Shown piece after piece: positions 17,268 through 25,532 of a stretch of 64,000 nt of DNA. Source of the stretch: an uncultured Lachnospiraceae bacterium (GTDB lineage: Bacteria > Bacillota > Clostridia > Lachnospirales > Lachnospiraceae); contig CAJTQO010000016.1 of NCBI GenBank assembly GCA_910578405.1, forward strand, positions 5,892 to 69,891. Reading direction: 5' to 3'. The notes beneath the pieces were generated by a model. The model ran no database searches, was not told where the DNA came from, and worked only from the letters and a program-made list of their open reading frames with translations. A program made the position numbers and the translations under genes. The stretch's first letter is position 1; every line of letters starts with the position of its first letter.

Positions 17268-18380
17268 TTACGCCTCTGCCTCTGCCATCTCCAATGCCGC
17301 AGCAATCACTTTATCCATATCGTAATACCTGTATTGTCCCAGTCTGCCGCCAAAAAGAACGTTCCCTTCCTTCCTGGCCAGCTTCTGGTATTCATCGAAC
17401 AATTGATTATTGCGTTCATCATTCACCGGATAGTATGGTTCATCCCCTTTATGCCATGTCGCCGGATACTCCCTCGTAATAACCGTCCCCTTCTGGCTCC
17501 CAAATTCAAAATGCTTATGCTCAATGATTCTGGTATATGGCACTTCCCTCTGCGTGTAGTTTACTACCGCATTTCCCTGATAATTGTCGCAATCCGGGAT
17601 TTCTTCCTGCTCAAACCGCAAAGAACGGTATTCCAATGCCCCCAGCCGATAATCAAAATATTCATCAATCATGCCTGTATAAAGGGTCTTCCCAAATGTC
17701 ATATTCCCATCCGCCTTGCAGGCCGCCACAAACTCCTTATACTCCGTTCCGGTACGTACCGGAATCCCTTCCAACAGTTTTCCTACGATTGCCGTATAGC
17801 CGCCCTCCGGAATCCCCTGATACAAATCGTTAAAATAATTGTTGTCATAGGTAAACCTAAGCGGCACACGCTTAATAATAAACGCCGGGAGTTCCGTGCA
17901 GGGTCGTCCCCACTGCTTTTCGGTGTATCCCTTAATCAGTTTTTCATACACATCCCGGCCTGCCAGAGAAAGCGCCTGTTCTTCCAAATTCCCCGGCTCC
18001 GTAATCTGCAGTTCCTGAATCTGGCTTTCAATGACTGCCTTTGCCTCCGCAGGAGTCTTAACCCCCCACATCCTGCTGAACGTATTCATATTAAACGGCA
18101 GATTATAAAGCTCATCCCCATAGACTGCCACCGGCGCGTTTACAAAACGGTTAAATACCGCATATTGGTTGATATATTTCCATACCTTTTCATCTGAAGT
18201 ATGGAAAATATGCGCTCCATATTTATGTACCTGGATTCCCAATACCTCTTCCGTATAAATATTACCGGCAATATGTCCTCTTTTGTCAATGACAAGGCAC
18301 TTTTTTCCTTTTCGTTCCATCTCTTTTGCAAAAACAGCGCCAAACAGCCCAGCGCCTACTATCAGATAATCGTAATGCAT
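17268..18380 (-). CDS. glf: UDP-galactopyranose mutase
   Basis: This flavoenzyme converts UDP-galactopyranose to UDP-galactofuranose, the donor for galactofuranose in surface polysaccharides. The 370 residues cover the whole family length. An N-terminal FAD-binding motif (DYLIVGAGLFGAVFA) is followed by KRGHIAGNIYTE, the family's HKYGAHIFHT, and the C-terminal GGRLGQYRYYDMDKVI. The ATG at 18380 has GGAGGG 10 bases upstream; an upstream ATG lies too close to that site. It follows the XRE gene by 42 bases and is probably cotranscribed with it. No galactofuranosyltransferase can be assigned with certainty in this window. Confidence 0.95.
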   Translation of the reverse strand: MHYDYLIVGAGLFGAVFAKEMERKGKKCLVIDKRGHIAGNIYTEEVLGIQVHKYGAHIFHTSDEKVWKYINQYAVFNRFVNAPVAVYGDELYNLPFNMNTFSRMWGVKTPAEAKAVIESQIQELQITEPGNLEEQALSLAGRDVYEKLIKGYTEKQWGRPCTELPAFIIKRVPLRFTYDNNYFNDLYQGIPEGGYTAIVGKLLEGIPVRTGTEYKEFVAACKADGNMTFGKTLYTGMIDEYFDYRLGALEYRSLRFEQEEIPDCDNYQGNAVVNYTQREVPYTRIIEHKHFEFGSQKGTVITREYPATWHKGDEPYYPVNDERNNQLFDEYQKLARKEGNVLFGGRLGQYRYYDMDKVIAAALEMAEAEA

Positions 18381-18422
18381 AACTGGCATTCCCTCCGTAA
18401 TTATTTCCCCCTCCTGTCCTTC

Positions 18423-18761
18423 CTACTCCTTCAGCCGATACTTCTCCAACTGTACATAATCATCCATCAACTCAAGGATTTTCTTACGCCCGCTCTTATT
18501 CAGCTTTACATAATACTGCATTACACGGTTTTCAAGGATTTTCTCACCAAGGCTTGCCCCCTTCTCCAAAGAACTGAAATCCACCGGATTCAGATTCAGT
18601 CTGTCACACATCTTAATCACCGTTCCGTATGCCATACCCTCTATCCCTCTATCCAGTGCCGTCACCAGTGTGCTGTACGGTATCTGCATATCAATTGCAA
18701 ATTGACGTACGCTTTTATACTGTGTCAAAATTTCCTTCTTTAAAATTTCTGCCTTTGTCAT
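18423..18761 (-). CDS. XRE-family helix-turn-helix regulator
   Basis: This 112-residue DNA-binding protein starts at the ATG at 18761 with GGAGG 9 bases upstream. Residues about 12-65 form a Cro/CI-type helix-turn-helix (SVRQFAIDMQIPYSTLVTAL, ending CDRLNLNPVDF), followed by a helical C-terminal part that may mediate dimerisation. It has its own promoter and lies just ahead of glf, so it may regulate itself and glf. Targets are not visible. The family identification is firm; the regulatory role is inferred. Confidence 0.8.
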   Translation of the reverse strand: MTKAEILKKEILTQYKSVRQFAIDMQIPYSTLVTALDRGIEGMAYGTVIKMCDRLNLNPVDFSSLEKGASLGEKILENRVMQYYVKLNKSGRKKILELMDDYVQLEKYRLKE

Positions 18762-18846
18762 ATTTGGCTTCCTCCTGTCACTTTTCTTTGTGTTATCAAT
18801 GCTCAATATAATACGATACAGGCATCCGATTAAGTCGAATAGGTAT

Positions 18847-18875
18847 ATTATAGCACATATACGGTATTCCGTCAC
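18847..18875 (-). promoter_or_regulatory. Promoter of the XRE-glf unit
   Basis: Minus-strand GTGACG at 18870-18875 and TATAAT at 18847-18852 are 17 bases apart, with TG one base before the -10 box. Confidence 0.7.
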
Positions 18876-18939
18876 TCTTTTTTGTAGTATAATTTACAAT
18901 TTTTATAATTTTTTAAAATTTAAGCGTATTTTATAAAAT

Positions 18940-19091
18940 CAGAATGGAGCAGAAAGGCTCCTGTCCGGTATCGCTTCTACCGGAAGACTTCTTTCCAAAA
19001 ACAGGAACCCAGAAAATGAAACTGCGCTGCCTTATGGCGCCTTTTTCAGTTATTGCATTAACGTACATAAATAGATGCAATTTTATTGTGC
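18940..19091 (-). ncRNA. Candidate structured leader or small RNA
   Basis: There is no gene in the 18876-19266 gap. Read on the minus strand, the segment folds into AACTG/CAGTT closing a small GCGCC/GGCAGCGC hairpin, then a 9-bp stem (GGTTCCTGT with ACAGGAGCC, one G-T pair) enclosing two hairpins (GGAA/TTCC and CCGGTA/TACCGG). The last strand, GGAGC, can instead pair with GCTCC just downstream. A sigma-A-like promoter lies directly upstream on the same strand. The long stem pairs better on the minus strand than on the plus. I do not recognise a known RNA family. Confidence 0.45.
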
Positions 19092-19097
19092 AATTTT

Positions 19098-19126
19098 ATT
19101 TTAAACGCACTGACGCGATACGTCAA
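19098..19126 (-). promoter_or_regulatory. Promoter ahead of the structured RNA
   Basis: Minus-strand TTGACG at 19121-19126 and TAAAAT at 19098-19103 are 17 bases apart. Transcription would run through the structured segment toward the XRE gene, giving a leader of about 330 bases if it is not terminated. Confidence 0.65.
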
Positions 19127-19266
19127 TTCCTTATGTAACTTCCAAATAAAAAACCGGGATAAAAATTCCGGAATGTATTTGCCAGGCCGCTCCCGCCGCC
19201 AGGGCAAAATTCCCTCCCGCCCTTTCAACCCATTGCTAAAACCACAGACTCTAAAGCCTGCCGCCA

Positions 19267-19635
19267 TCACTCTTCCATCGTTTTTTTCATTGCTTTTTCC
19301 AAATCCTTTAAAAAAGGAACCACCGCGTTTTCCAATATATCCGCCATTTTTCCATCGTCCTTGCTTTGGATAGCCCCGCCTAACGCCGTTAGATGCTGAT
19401 TCATCTCTTCTTTTGCCATATGCATTTCTTTGGCGTCTACCATATCCGAAACCCGGTTATACACTTCAATCACCCAATTCAGCCCATCTATGCACTGTTT
19501 TTGGAAAACATCCGTGTCTTCCTTGCGGCTGCCCCGCAGCTCCCCGCACAGCGTCCCCAATCCGGGAATCAGCCTCTTTAAATACTTTCCCACTGCCTGC
19601 AACGCTTCCTTTTTCTGCTCCTGCAAATTTTCCAT
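19267..19635 (-). CDS. Small helical protein of unknown function
   Basis: This is a 122-residue, charged, helix-rich protein without signal peptide or membrane segment. It contains two cysteines (residues about 29 and 48) and the stretch CIDGLNWVIEVYNRVSDMVD. The composition, with many Lys, Glu and Met, suggests a cytoplasmic adaptor or chaperone-like bundle. I do not recognise the family. The ATG at 19635 follows AGGAGGAAAAG. It lies 46 bases downstream of the SGNH lipoprotein gene on the same strand and is probably cotranscribed with it. Confidence 0.65.
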   Translation of the reverse strand: MENLQEQKKEALQAVGKYLKRLIPGLGTLCGELRGSRKEDTDVFQKQCIDGLNWVIEVYNRVSDMVDAKEMHMAKEEMNQHLTALGGAIQSKDDGKMADILENAVVPFLKDLEKAMKKTMEE

Positions 19636-19681
19636 CTTTTCCTCCTATTCCGTTTCCTTTTTACTGCGTTTTTTGCCGCCT

Positions 19682-20803
19682 TTACTCTGCCCCCAGCCCT
19701 TCACAGACCTTATCCGCAATCAGCGCAGCCCCTGCTGCATTGGGATGCACCCCGTCGCTTGTATACTCCATGGCATTCTCATAAGTGACGCCACAGCCAA
19801 ACACATCAATTACCGCAGCCCCTTTCGCCTGCGCCACAGCCTTAATGCAATCGTTATAATTCTTGGCGGTCAGCCCATGTTCATTTTGAAAAGGAAAACT
19901 GTTCCCTGCATCATCCCACTGCGAAACTTCCATGATGGTGCAGCAGTAAATCTTTGCATCCGGATACCACATATGCATCTTGTCCAACATCAGCCCATAA
20001 GCTTCGCTGAAAGTTTGGATATACCCTTCCTCCACCTGTGAAGTCCCGTCATAAGCCCCCATCGGAATGCTGTAAAGCAAATCATTGGTTCCCATCAATA
20101 CAAGAATCACGTCAGGCCACGAACCTTCCGGGCCTGCCAAATCGGCAATTCTCTGGTTCCCGCAGGCGTACGTCCCCTCATGGTTATCCTGTGACTGGCC
20201 GCTTACTGTGCTGCCTGAAAACGATGCGTTACTGCAAAGCTCAAACCCCGTGCGCTCCATCACCTGCATCCACCAGGTTTCCTCTACCGTAGGAATCTCT
20301 CCGCACTGTGGGTAAAACTGGCTGTAATTGTCCGGAATATACCCGGTAAACGTCGAAATGCTGTCCCCGCAAATGGAAACTTTTTTCCCGCTCCAGGGCA
20401 GCCCTTCCTCCCCGGGCTCCGGCCCTGTCTCCTGGCCTTTCATCCCTGCTTCATTTGCCCCTTCTTCTTTTGCCCCACCTTCTTTTGCTCCTTCTTCTTT
20501 TGTCCTACCTTCTTTTGCCCCTTCTTCTTTTGCCCCTTCTCCTTTTGTCCCACCTTCTTTTGTTCCTTCTTTTTTTATCCCGTCTTCCCCTTTACTCCCT
20601 TTTTCGCCTTCCCTATCCGCTTCTTTTCCGGCGCCCTCCTCCTGGCGGCCCTGCTCCTTGTCTGCGCCGCCGCTGGTTGCGCTGCCAGGCTCCCTTTCCC
20701 CGCCCAGGCCGTCCTGCGCCCGGTTTCCGCAACCAAAAAAGGCCAGCGTTGCCACTAAAACCAACAACCCGGCCAGCCTCCCCTTCCTCCTTTTGCTGCC
20801 CAT
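19682..20803 (-). CDS. SGNH/GDSL hydrolase lipoprotein with repeat linker
   Basis: This is a secreted lipid-anchored esterase-like enzyme (373 residues) that probably acts on O-acyl groups of surface glycans. A basic N-terminus and hydrophobic signal lead to a lipobox-like AFFGC (Cys25). A Glu/Lys/Gly-rich linker (about residues 55-122) is made of degenerate five-residue units such as KEEGA, encoded by 15-bp repeats. The catalytic domain follows with ICGDSIS (Ser148), a block II glycine (NASFSGS), MGTNDL and, near the end, DGVHPN with the catalytic Asp and His. The ATG at 20803 has AAAGGAG 13 bases upstream; a TTG at 20827 is possible. The substrate is unknown. Confidence 0.85.
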   Translation of the reverse strand: MGSKRRKGRLAGLLVLVATLAFFGCGNRAQDGLGGEREPGSATSGGADKEQGRQEEGAGKEADREGEKGSKGEDGIKKEGTKEGGTKGEGAKEEGAKEGRTKEEGAKEGGAKEEGANEAGMKGQETGPEPGEEGLPWSGKKVSICGDSISTFTGYIPDNYSQFYPQCGEIPTVEETWWMQVMERTGFELCSNASFSGSTVSGQSQDNHEGTYACGNQRIADLAGPEGSWPDVILVLMGTNDLLYSIPMGAYDGTSQVEEGYIQTFSEAYGLMLDKMHMWYPDAKIYCCTIMEVSQWDDAGNSFPFQNEHGLTAKNYNDCIKAVAQAKGAAVIDVFGCGVTYENAMEYTSDGVHPNAAGAALIADKVCEGLGAE

Positions 20804-20944
20804 CCTGACTTTATGCTCCTTTCCCAATCATCCGGCCCAAAGCTTCACCTTGGCATTAACTTAACCTTTCCGGGATGCCAAACGCCCTTTAAAAATGCCA
20901 GGCTGAATACCCTTTCCGCCGCACACGCCCTATGCCCATAGACA

Positions 20945-20988
20945 GGGCGCGCCTGGGAACATGCACGCTGCATATCCCAGGCGCGCCC
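20945..20988 (-). terminator. Long perfect inverted repeat after the radical SAM gene
   Basis: A perfect 14-bp stem (GGGCGCGCCTGGGA with its complement) encloses a second 5-bp stem, ATGCA with TGCAT. It lies 7 bases after the stop at 20996. There is no T tract on the minus strand, so it may protect or separate messages rather than act as a classic terminator. Confidence 0.55.
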
Positions 20989-20995
20989 GCTTTCC

Positions 20996-21976
20996 TTACC
21001 TACGGAACATAGACTGCCTTGCCCCATGCATCGTGCCGCTATGCTTCAACACATCGTTCACCGCATCCATACGCAGCCCTGCATCAATAAAATCACAATT
21101 TTTACAAAACGGATATTCCTGCCGTCCTGACTGGAGCGCTTTGCGCAGCTCCTGGTATTTCTTGCTGTTCCATCCCTCTTTCAACGGCGTTTCCCGCAAA
21201 TCCGCAAAGTCCGTCACCTCAAAATTGTCACAACAGCAAATACCCAGTTTCCCGTTTGGCATAATCCACATATCCGTATACGGCATCAGGCATGTCTCCT
21301 TAATCACCTTATCCGTAGCCGGTTTATTCGGCGCGCTTCCTGCCCGGTTCGTCAGCACCTCTTTTAAATAACGCATCTGAATCAGCACATCCACATCCCG
21401 GAATTCCTCCTGATGCGCCAGCGCATAAGCATACACTTTCTGGACGCTTTTATGCAACTTCATGTCCATACAATAATTGTTAATAATCAACTGGTTCACA
21501 TACGGCGCCACTTCCCTCGCCTTCTCCACCGTCAGCAGCAGCCCGTTGGTGGACATAAAAATAAAGGCTTCCGGCAGCTTCTTTCTTGCATACTTATGGA
21601 AGTCTATAATACGGGTATCCAACAGCGGCTCATTGTTGCCGTACATAGTCAGATGCCCCTTATACCCCCATTCCGCCAACTGGTCAATGATGCTGTAAAA
21701 CATCTCCTCTTCCATCCTCATATAAGGACGCTTTTCCGCATTCTTATTGGCCGTGCAAAACTCACAGGTACTGTTGCATCGGTTTATCGTCTCCAGGTTC
21801 ACCACCAAAGGGTGCGGCGTCTCTTTCCTGGACATAAAATATTCAATATAATCCTTCTGCAGTTTCCTTCTGGACACAAACTGCAGTTTCAAATAACTCT
21901 CACTGGCCAGCTTTGGAAAATATTTCCTTGCATTCCATCCTAACCTTCCTAAAAAATTGTGTACCCGGACTGGCAT
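20996..21976 (-). CDS. Radical SAM protein with SPASM-like C-terminus
   Basis: This is a 326-residue radical SAM enzyme. The iron-sulfur motif CNSTCEFC (Cys67, 71, 74) is followed by a GNNEPLLD segment and strand motifs of the barrel. A SPASM/twitch-like cysteine set comes later: Cys229, the run CCC at 247-249, and CKNC at 291-294, which would bind one or two extra clusters. About 60 N-terminal residues precede the barrel. The ATG at 21976 has GGAG 10 bases upstream, and a strong promoter lies at 22093-22121. No precursor peptide is next to it. The neighbours are surface-glycan genes, and relatives modify sugars, peptides or lipids, so the substrate stays open. Confidence 0.87.
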   Translation of the reverse strand: MPVRVHNFLGRLGWNARKYFPKLASESYLKLQFVSRRKLQKDYIEYFMSRKETPHPLVVNLETINRCNSTCEFCTANKNAEKRPYMRMEEEMFYSIIDQLAEWGYKGHLTMYGNNEPLLDTRIIDFHKYARKKLPEAFIFMSTNGLLLTVEKAREVAPYVNQLIINNYCMDMKLHKSVQKVYAYALAHQEEFRDVDVLIQMRYLKEVLTNRAGSAPNKPATDKVIKETCLMPYTDMWIMPNGKLGICCCDNFEVTDFADLRETPLKEGWNSKKYQELRKALQSGRQEYPFCKNCDFIDAGLRMDAVNDVLKHSGTMHGARQSMFRR

Positions 21977-22092
21977 CTGTATCGCTCTCCTTTATTCTCC
22001 TGCTATCGCTCACCTTGCGTTTCCACACATTCCCCTCATCCGTTATTCTTGGCTGACATATGGCCATTTATCCCCTTCCCCATGCCTTTCCC

Positions 22093-22121
22093 ATCATAAC
22101 ACCTTATGAAAAGGCGGTCAA
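22093..22121 (-). promoter_or_regulatory. Sigma-A promoter of the radical SAM gene
   Basis: Minus-strand TTGACC at 22116-22121 and TATGAT at 22093-22098 are 17 bases apart. It lies 117 bases upstream of the start. The remaining gap (to 22204) holds nothing else recognisable. Confidence 0.8.
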
Positions 22122-22204
22122 GCGCCGCTTTTGCTCACTGTTGCACCTAAACTGCACATGCCGGTTGCGCGTTTAACCCTGCTTTGCTTTATAAAACGTC
22201 CCGC

Positions 22205-23137
22205 CTAAAACAAATCCGCCCTGGCAAGCTGACGGAATATCCAGCTATTTTGTAAATAATCCATACACTTTTCGGCCAAATCCTGTTTTTGCTTTTCCTC
22301 CCTTGCATTCAGCATAGACCGCAAATACTCGCCCAAATAATGGAAAAAGAAAGAATAACAGTAATATCCAAGACGTTCCTGCCTTAAACGATATTCTATG
22401 TTGTTTTCCTTTAAAATAGCATTGACCTTTTCCAAATGCCGCCATTCACATAAAAGAATCCAGGCGTCCCGTTCCACCGGCGCATATTTGACTCCATCCC
22501 AGTCAACGATTGAAAGCCGCTCCCCATTCAAAATGCAGTTTCCTCCCACATCTCCATGGGTGATATGAAAATTTCCCATATCCTGGCTGCATTGAGCGGA
22601 AAAAAACTTCAGCCTTTCCATATACCCTGAAATAACCCGTTGCTTTTCCTTAAGGGCTGCCGCCACCTGTTCAGGCAGCCCCTGCGCATTCTGCAGCCTC
22701 TGGAAGTCGTCTGCAATCTCTGTCCCGAACGTTTCCCTATCCATAGCTATCCCCTCCGGCCGCAGTTGATAAACCTGTGCCATTTTCCCATATAACTGTT
22801 CCACGCCAGGGTTCTCATAAAGCTCCCCCTGTACATACGCAAACACTGCCGCCACTCCCTGGTTAAACCTTCCAGACAATTCCCCATCCTTTGTTTTTAC
22901 CACCTGCGGAATAAAAGAAATGCCCTGTTGCGTCATATACTGTATGACAGGGAGACTGGCCTGATAGCTTTCCATATGATGCGTCCAATAATCAATTTTT
23001 ACAAAATAATCCGCCTCTTTTGCCCGCACCTTCCACGTTTCACCGTAAAATCCCCGTTTCGCCGCCCAAATATCCTGCACCTGAAAACCATATGTCCGGG
23101 AAAGAAATTCTGTAAGTTCCATACTTTTTTCCGCCAA
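22205..23137 (-). CDS. Aminoglycoside-phosphotransferase-fold kinase (CotS/choline-kinase-like)
   Basis: This 310-residue small-molecule or sugar kinase has the APH fold. Features are a lysine in VKIDY (Lys47) for ATP, the catalytic loop HGDVGGN (His194-Asp196-Asn200) and the metal-binding IVDWDG (Asp212, Asp214). Such kinases in glycan clusters phosphorylate polyols, choline or sugars. The substrate here is not evident, though LicD and cytidylyltransferases further along use related products. The start is uncertain: a TTG at 23137 has GGAG 9 bases upstream, while an ATG lies at 23122. A long purine-rich repeat array (minus strand) lies directly upstream. Confidence 0.8.
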   Translation of the reverse strand: MAEKSMELTEFLSRTYGFQVQDIWAAKRGFYGETWKVRAKEADYFVKIDYWTHHMESYQASLPVIQYMTQQGISFIPQVVKTKDGELSGRFNQGVAAVFAYVQGELYENPGVEQLYGKMAQVYQLRPEGIAMDRETFGTEIADDFQRLQNAQGLPEQVAAALKEKQRVISGYMERLKFFSAQCSQDMGNFHITHGDVGGNCILNGERLSIVDWDGVKYAPVERDAWILLCEWRHLEKVNAILKENNIEYRLRQERLGYYCYSFFFHYLGEYLRSMLNAREEKQKQDLAEKCMDYLQNSWIFRQLARADLF

Positions 23138-23199
23138 TTTCCTTTTCTCCTATCCTTTTTTCTTCTGCTTTCCGCTTTCCTATCTTCCTTTTTCTTTTC

Positions 23200-23575
23200 T
23201 TACTTTTTTCTATTTTGCTTCTTTCCCTATCTTACTTTTTCCTATCTTACTTCTTTATTTATCTTGCCTTTTTCCTATCTTGCTTCTTTATCCATCTTCC
23301 TTTTTTTCTTATCTTACTTCTTTCTCTATCTTCCTTTTTTCTTATCTTGCTTCTTTATTTATCTTCCCTTTTTCCTATCTTGCTTCTTTCTCTATCTTCC
23401 TTTTTTCTTATCTTGCTTCTTTCTCTATCTTCCTTTTTTCTTATCTTGCTTCTTTACCCATCTTCCTTTTTTCTTATCTTACTTCTTTACCCATCTTCCT
23501 TTTTTCTTATCTCGCTTCTTTACCCATCTTCCCTTTTTCTCTATCTTACTTCTTTCCTATCTGCTTTCTTTCTTA
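23200..23575. repeat. 33-bp pyrimidine-rich tandem repeat (about 11 copies)
   Basis: Units of 33 bases, typified by CTTGCTTCTTT followed by a variable four to six bases, then ATCTTCC, TTTTTTC and TTAT, recur with small variations. On the minus strand the array is a purine tract with repeated AAAAGGAAG, like a ribosome binding site. Irregular copies extend to about 23150 and 23630. It fills the gap between the phosphotransferase start and the next gene's stop. The hydrophobic open frame it creates on the plus strand has no ribosome binding site. Confidence 0.9.
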
Positions 23576-23650
23576 TCTTCCCTTTTTTCCTTATCTTCCT
23601 TTTCCTACTTTCCCTTTCTTCCCTCTTTTCAAAAGTTCCCAGCCAGACCC

Positions 23651-25228
23651 TCACACGCCAAACCCTTTCCCCCACATAGAGAACATATTTTCCCCCTGCA
23701 GATAATAGGGCAGGAACCGCACAAACAAACTATATGCAAATGCCAGCATCACATACCCTATAATCCCCAGGCAAAACAATTTTCCGCACACCTGTCCTGC
23801 CCTGCCCGCCGGCCCGGACTTCTGCCCATATCCTCTCTGCCCGCCTTCTCCTTGTCTATACCTGGCTTGTCCGTTCCTTCCATGCCCTTTGGCCTGTTGC
23901 GCCTCTGCCATCCTGACGGGCCTGCCGCCAGACCGCCTCCTATCCATTTCTTTGCCGCCCCATTCCAACAAGCCGCAAATTTTCTCCACTCCCAGCGTTA
24001 CCAAATACATCAGGGGGATTAACACCGGAAGAATATACCTGCCCTGCGGCTGGTATTCCCACGTATAGGAATAGTAAATGCTCAACGCAACCGTAATGAT
24101 GCAAAACAAAGCCATGCTGAAATAAAAAACCAGTTTTTTCCTCCGCTCCTCCCCCTGCATCCTCTCTTTCCACAAGAGCTGCACCGGAAGCACAGCCACT
24201 GCACTGGCCACAATCCAAAACCGTTTATACCAAAGGTATATCAGCCCGTGGGTTGGTATTTGCATCGGCCCGAACATAGCAATGAAACTATCCCTAAGCA
24301 ATGTCAGGTATCCGCTGCCAAACAGCATTTCCCATACAGACCGTCCTGTGTTTTGGTATGTTTCCCTGGTCAATGGGTTAAATTCCTGCGTTGCCGTCCG
24401 GATGGCGCATTCCCGCCGCGCATCCATGGCAATGATATCCCCGTCGTACAATACCCCATTGCGGATAAACCACCAGCTAATCCCCACCAGCACAATAACG
24501 GAAATAAAAGCCCCCTTTTGAAGCAGCGGCGCCCATTCCACCCGCACCCCCTTTTGCCCGGAACCATGCACAAAATCCAGAAAAAAGACAAGCATAGCCG
24601 CCACAATGACTCCATAAGCGTTATAATAAGACATGGCGCATAAAATAATCCCCACTGCCAATTCCACACATTCCCTGCGCCCATAGCCCGTCCGCTGCGC
24701 CCGCAGCAGCGCATAAAAAATAATAGCCACCGAAAGCATCGCCATGGAGTCCGTATTGACATACGAATGGATAAAAATATTTTGGGGCAGGAAAACTGTC
24801 ATCAAAGCAAACACCCACTGTAAATACGGGTTTTTCCATGCCTCTTTCGCAATCTGCACCACATAATACGCCATCCATACCCCAAACACCGCATTTACCA
24901 TTCTGGCAGCCAGCAAAAGCACATAACTGTCCGAAGTAAACAACAGCAAAAAACGCAGCAAAAACCCTTGTATCATATAAGTCAGTATAGGCTGGAATGC
25001 ATAGGATGCGCCATACCCGTCCAATATGACCTCCGGATCCGCGCCATGAGGCAGCCTGCCATAGCTGCATATGTAATTTACCACCTTAAAACGGTTGATT
25101 TCATCCGGCGGATCCCCATACGTCTGCACCATGGCAAAACAGGCAATGGCAGCAAACGTAAACAGATAAAAAAGCGCTTCCAATGCCCTCTCCCTTTTTC
25201 CCCCGTTCCCATAACCTGTCCTAACCAT
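23651..25228 (-). CDS. DUF2142-like polytopic membrane protein (GT-C-type)
   Basis: This is a 525-residue integral membrane protein with about 11 membrane helices. Early motifs DPPDEINRFKVVNYI and the following GRLPHGADPEV match DUF2142 proteins, which resemble lipid-sugar-dependent (GT-C) glycosyltransferases; the acidic PDE near the first loop is the likely catalytic or metal site. The ATG at 25228 is preferred because GGGAGGT lies 5 bases upstream. The frame is open to 25462, but that part is a tandem repeat and lacks such a site. A Gly/Arg-rich loop (about residues 440-480) separates the last helices. It probably transfers sugars from a polyprenyl carrier outside the cell. Confidence 0.78.
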   Translation of the reverse strand: MVRTGYGNGGKRERALEALFYLFTFAAIACFAMVQTYGDPPDEINRFKVVNYICSYGRLPHGADPEVILDGYGASYAFQPILTYMIQGFLLRFLLLFTSDSYVLLLAARMVNAVFGVWMAYYVVQIAKEAWKNPYLQWVFALMTVFLPQNIFIHSYVNTDSMAMLSVAIIFYALLRAQRTGYGRRECVELAVGIILCAMSYYNAYGVIVAAMLVFFLDFVHGSGQKGVRVEWAPLLQKGAFISVIVLVGISWWFIRNGVLYDGDIIAMDARRECAIRTATQEFNPLTRETYQNTGRSVWEMLFGSGYLTLLRDSFIAMFGPMQIPTHGLIYLWYKRFWIVASAVAVLPVQLLWKERMQGEERRKKLVFYFSMALFCIITVALSIYYSYTWEYQPQGRYILPVLIPLMYLVTLGVEKICGLLEWGGKEMDRRRSGGRPVRMAEAQQAKGHGRNGQARYRQGEGGQRGYGQKSGPAGRAGQVCGKLFCLGIIGYVMLAFAYSLFVRFLPYYLQGENMFSMWGKGFGV

Positions 25229-25289
25229 GGCCACCTCCCTATTGCCTGCCAACCGCTCCGCCTTAAACATGCATATCCGGCTGCCGTTT

Positions 25290-25450
25290 TCTTTTTCCCA
25301 TTCCAATACGCGCCTGCCGCTTTTTTCCCGTCCGATATCCGACTGCTGCTTGCTTTCCCCGTCCGGTATCCGACTGACGCTTTTTTCCCGTCCGGTATCC
25401 GACTGCCGCTTTTTTCCCCGTCCAATATCCGGCTGCCGCTTCCCTCTTCT
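25290..25450. repeat. About 30-bp tandem repeat upstream of the DUF2142-like gene
   Basis: Five units containing GATATCCGACTG or GGTATCCGACTG next to CTTTTTTCCCGTCC repeat at roughly 30-base spacing with small length differences. Length differences shift the minus-strand reading frame between copies, which argues that the stretch is not coding. It lies between two membrane-protein genes. The gap as a whole is 25229-25532. Confidence 0.8.
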
Positions 25451-25532
25451 TATTCCGCTCATTTATTCCACTTACTTATGCCGCTTTTGCCCTCACTGTC
25501 TAAACGAGCCAAGAAGCCATGCGCTTTCCCTT

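Noticed and set aside
22928..24022. A 364-codon plus-strand frame coding a Phe/Leu/Ser-rich repeat 'protein'
   Set aside because: It is created by the 33-bp pyrimidine repeat and runs antisense into two real genes; there is no start signal.
25229..25462. N-terminal extension of the DUF2142-like protein through the repeat
   Set aside because: A GGGAGGT site sits just before the ATG at 25228, and the repeat copies change frame among themselves.
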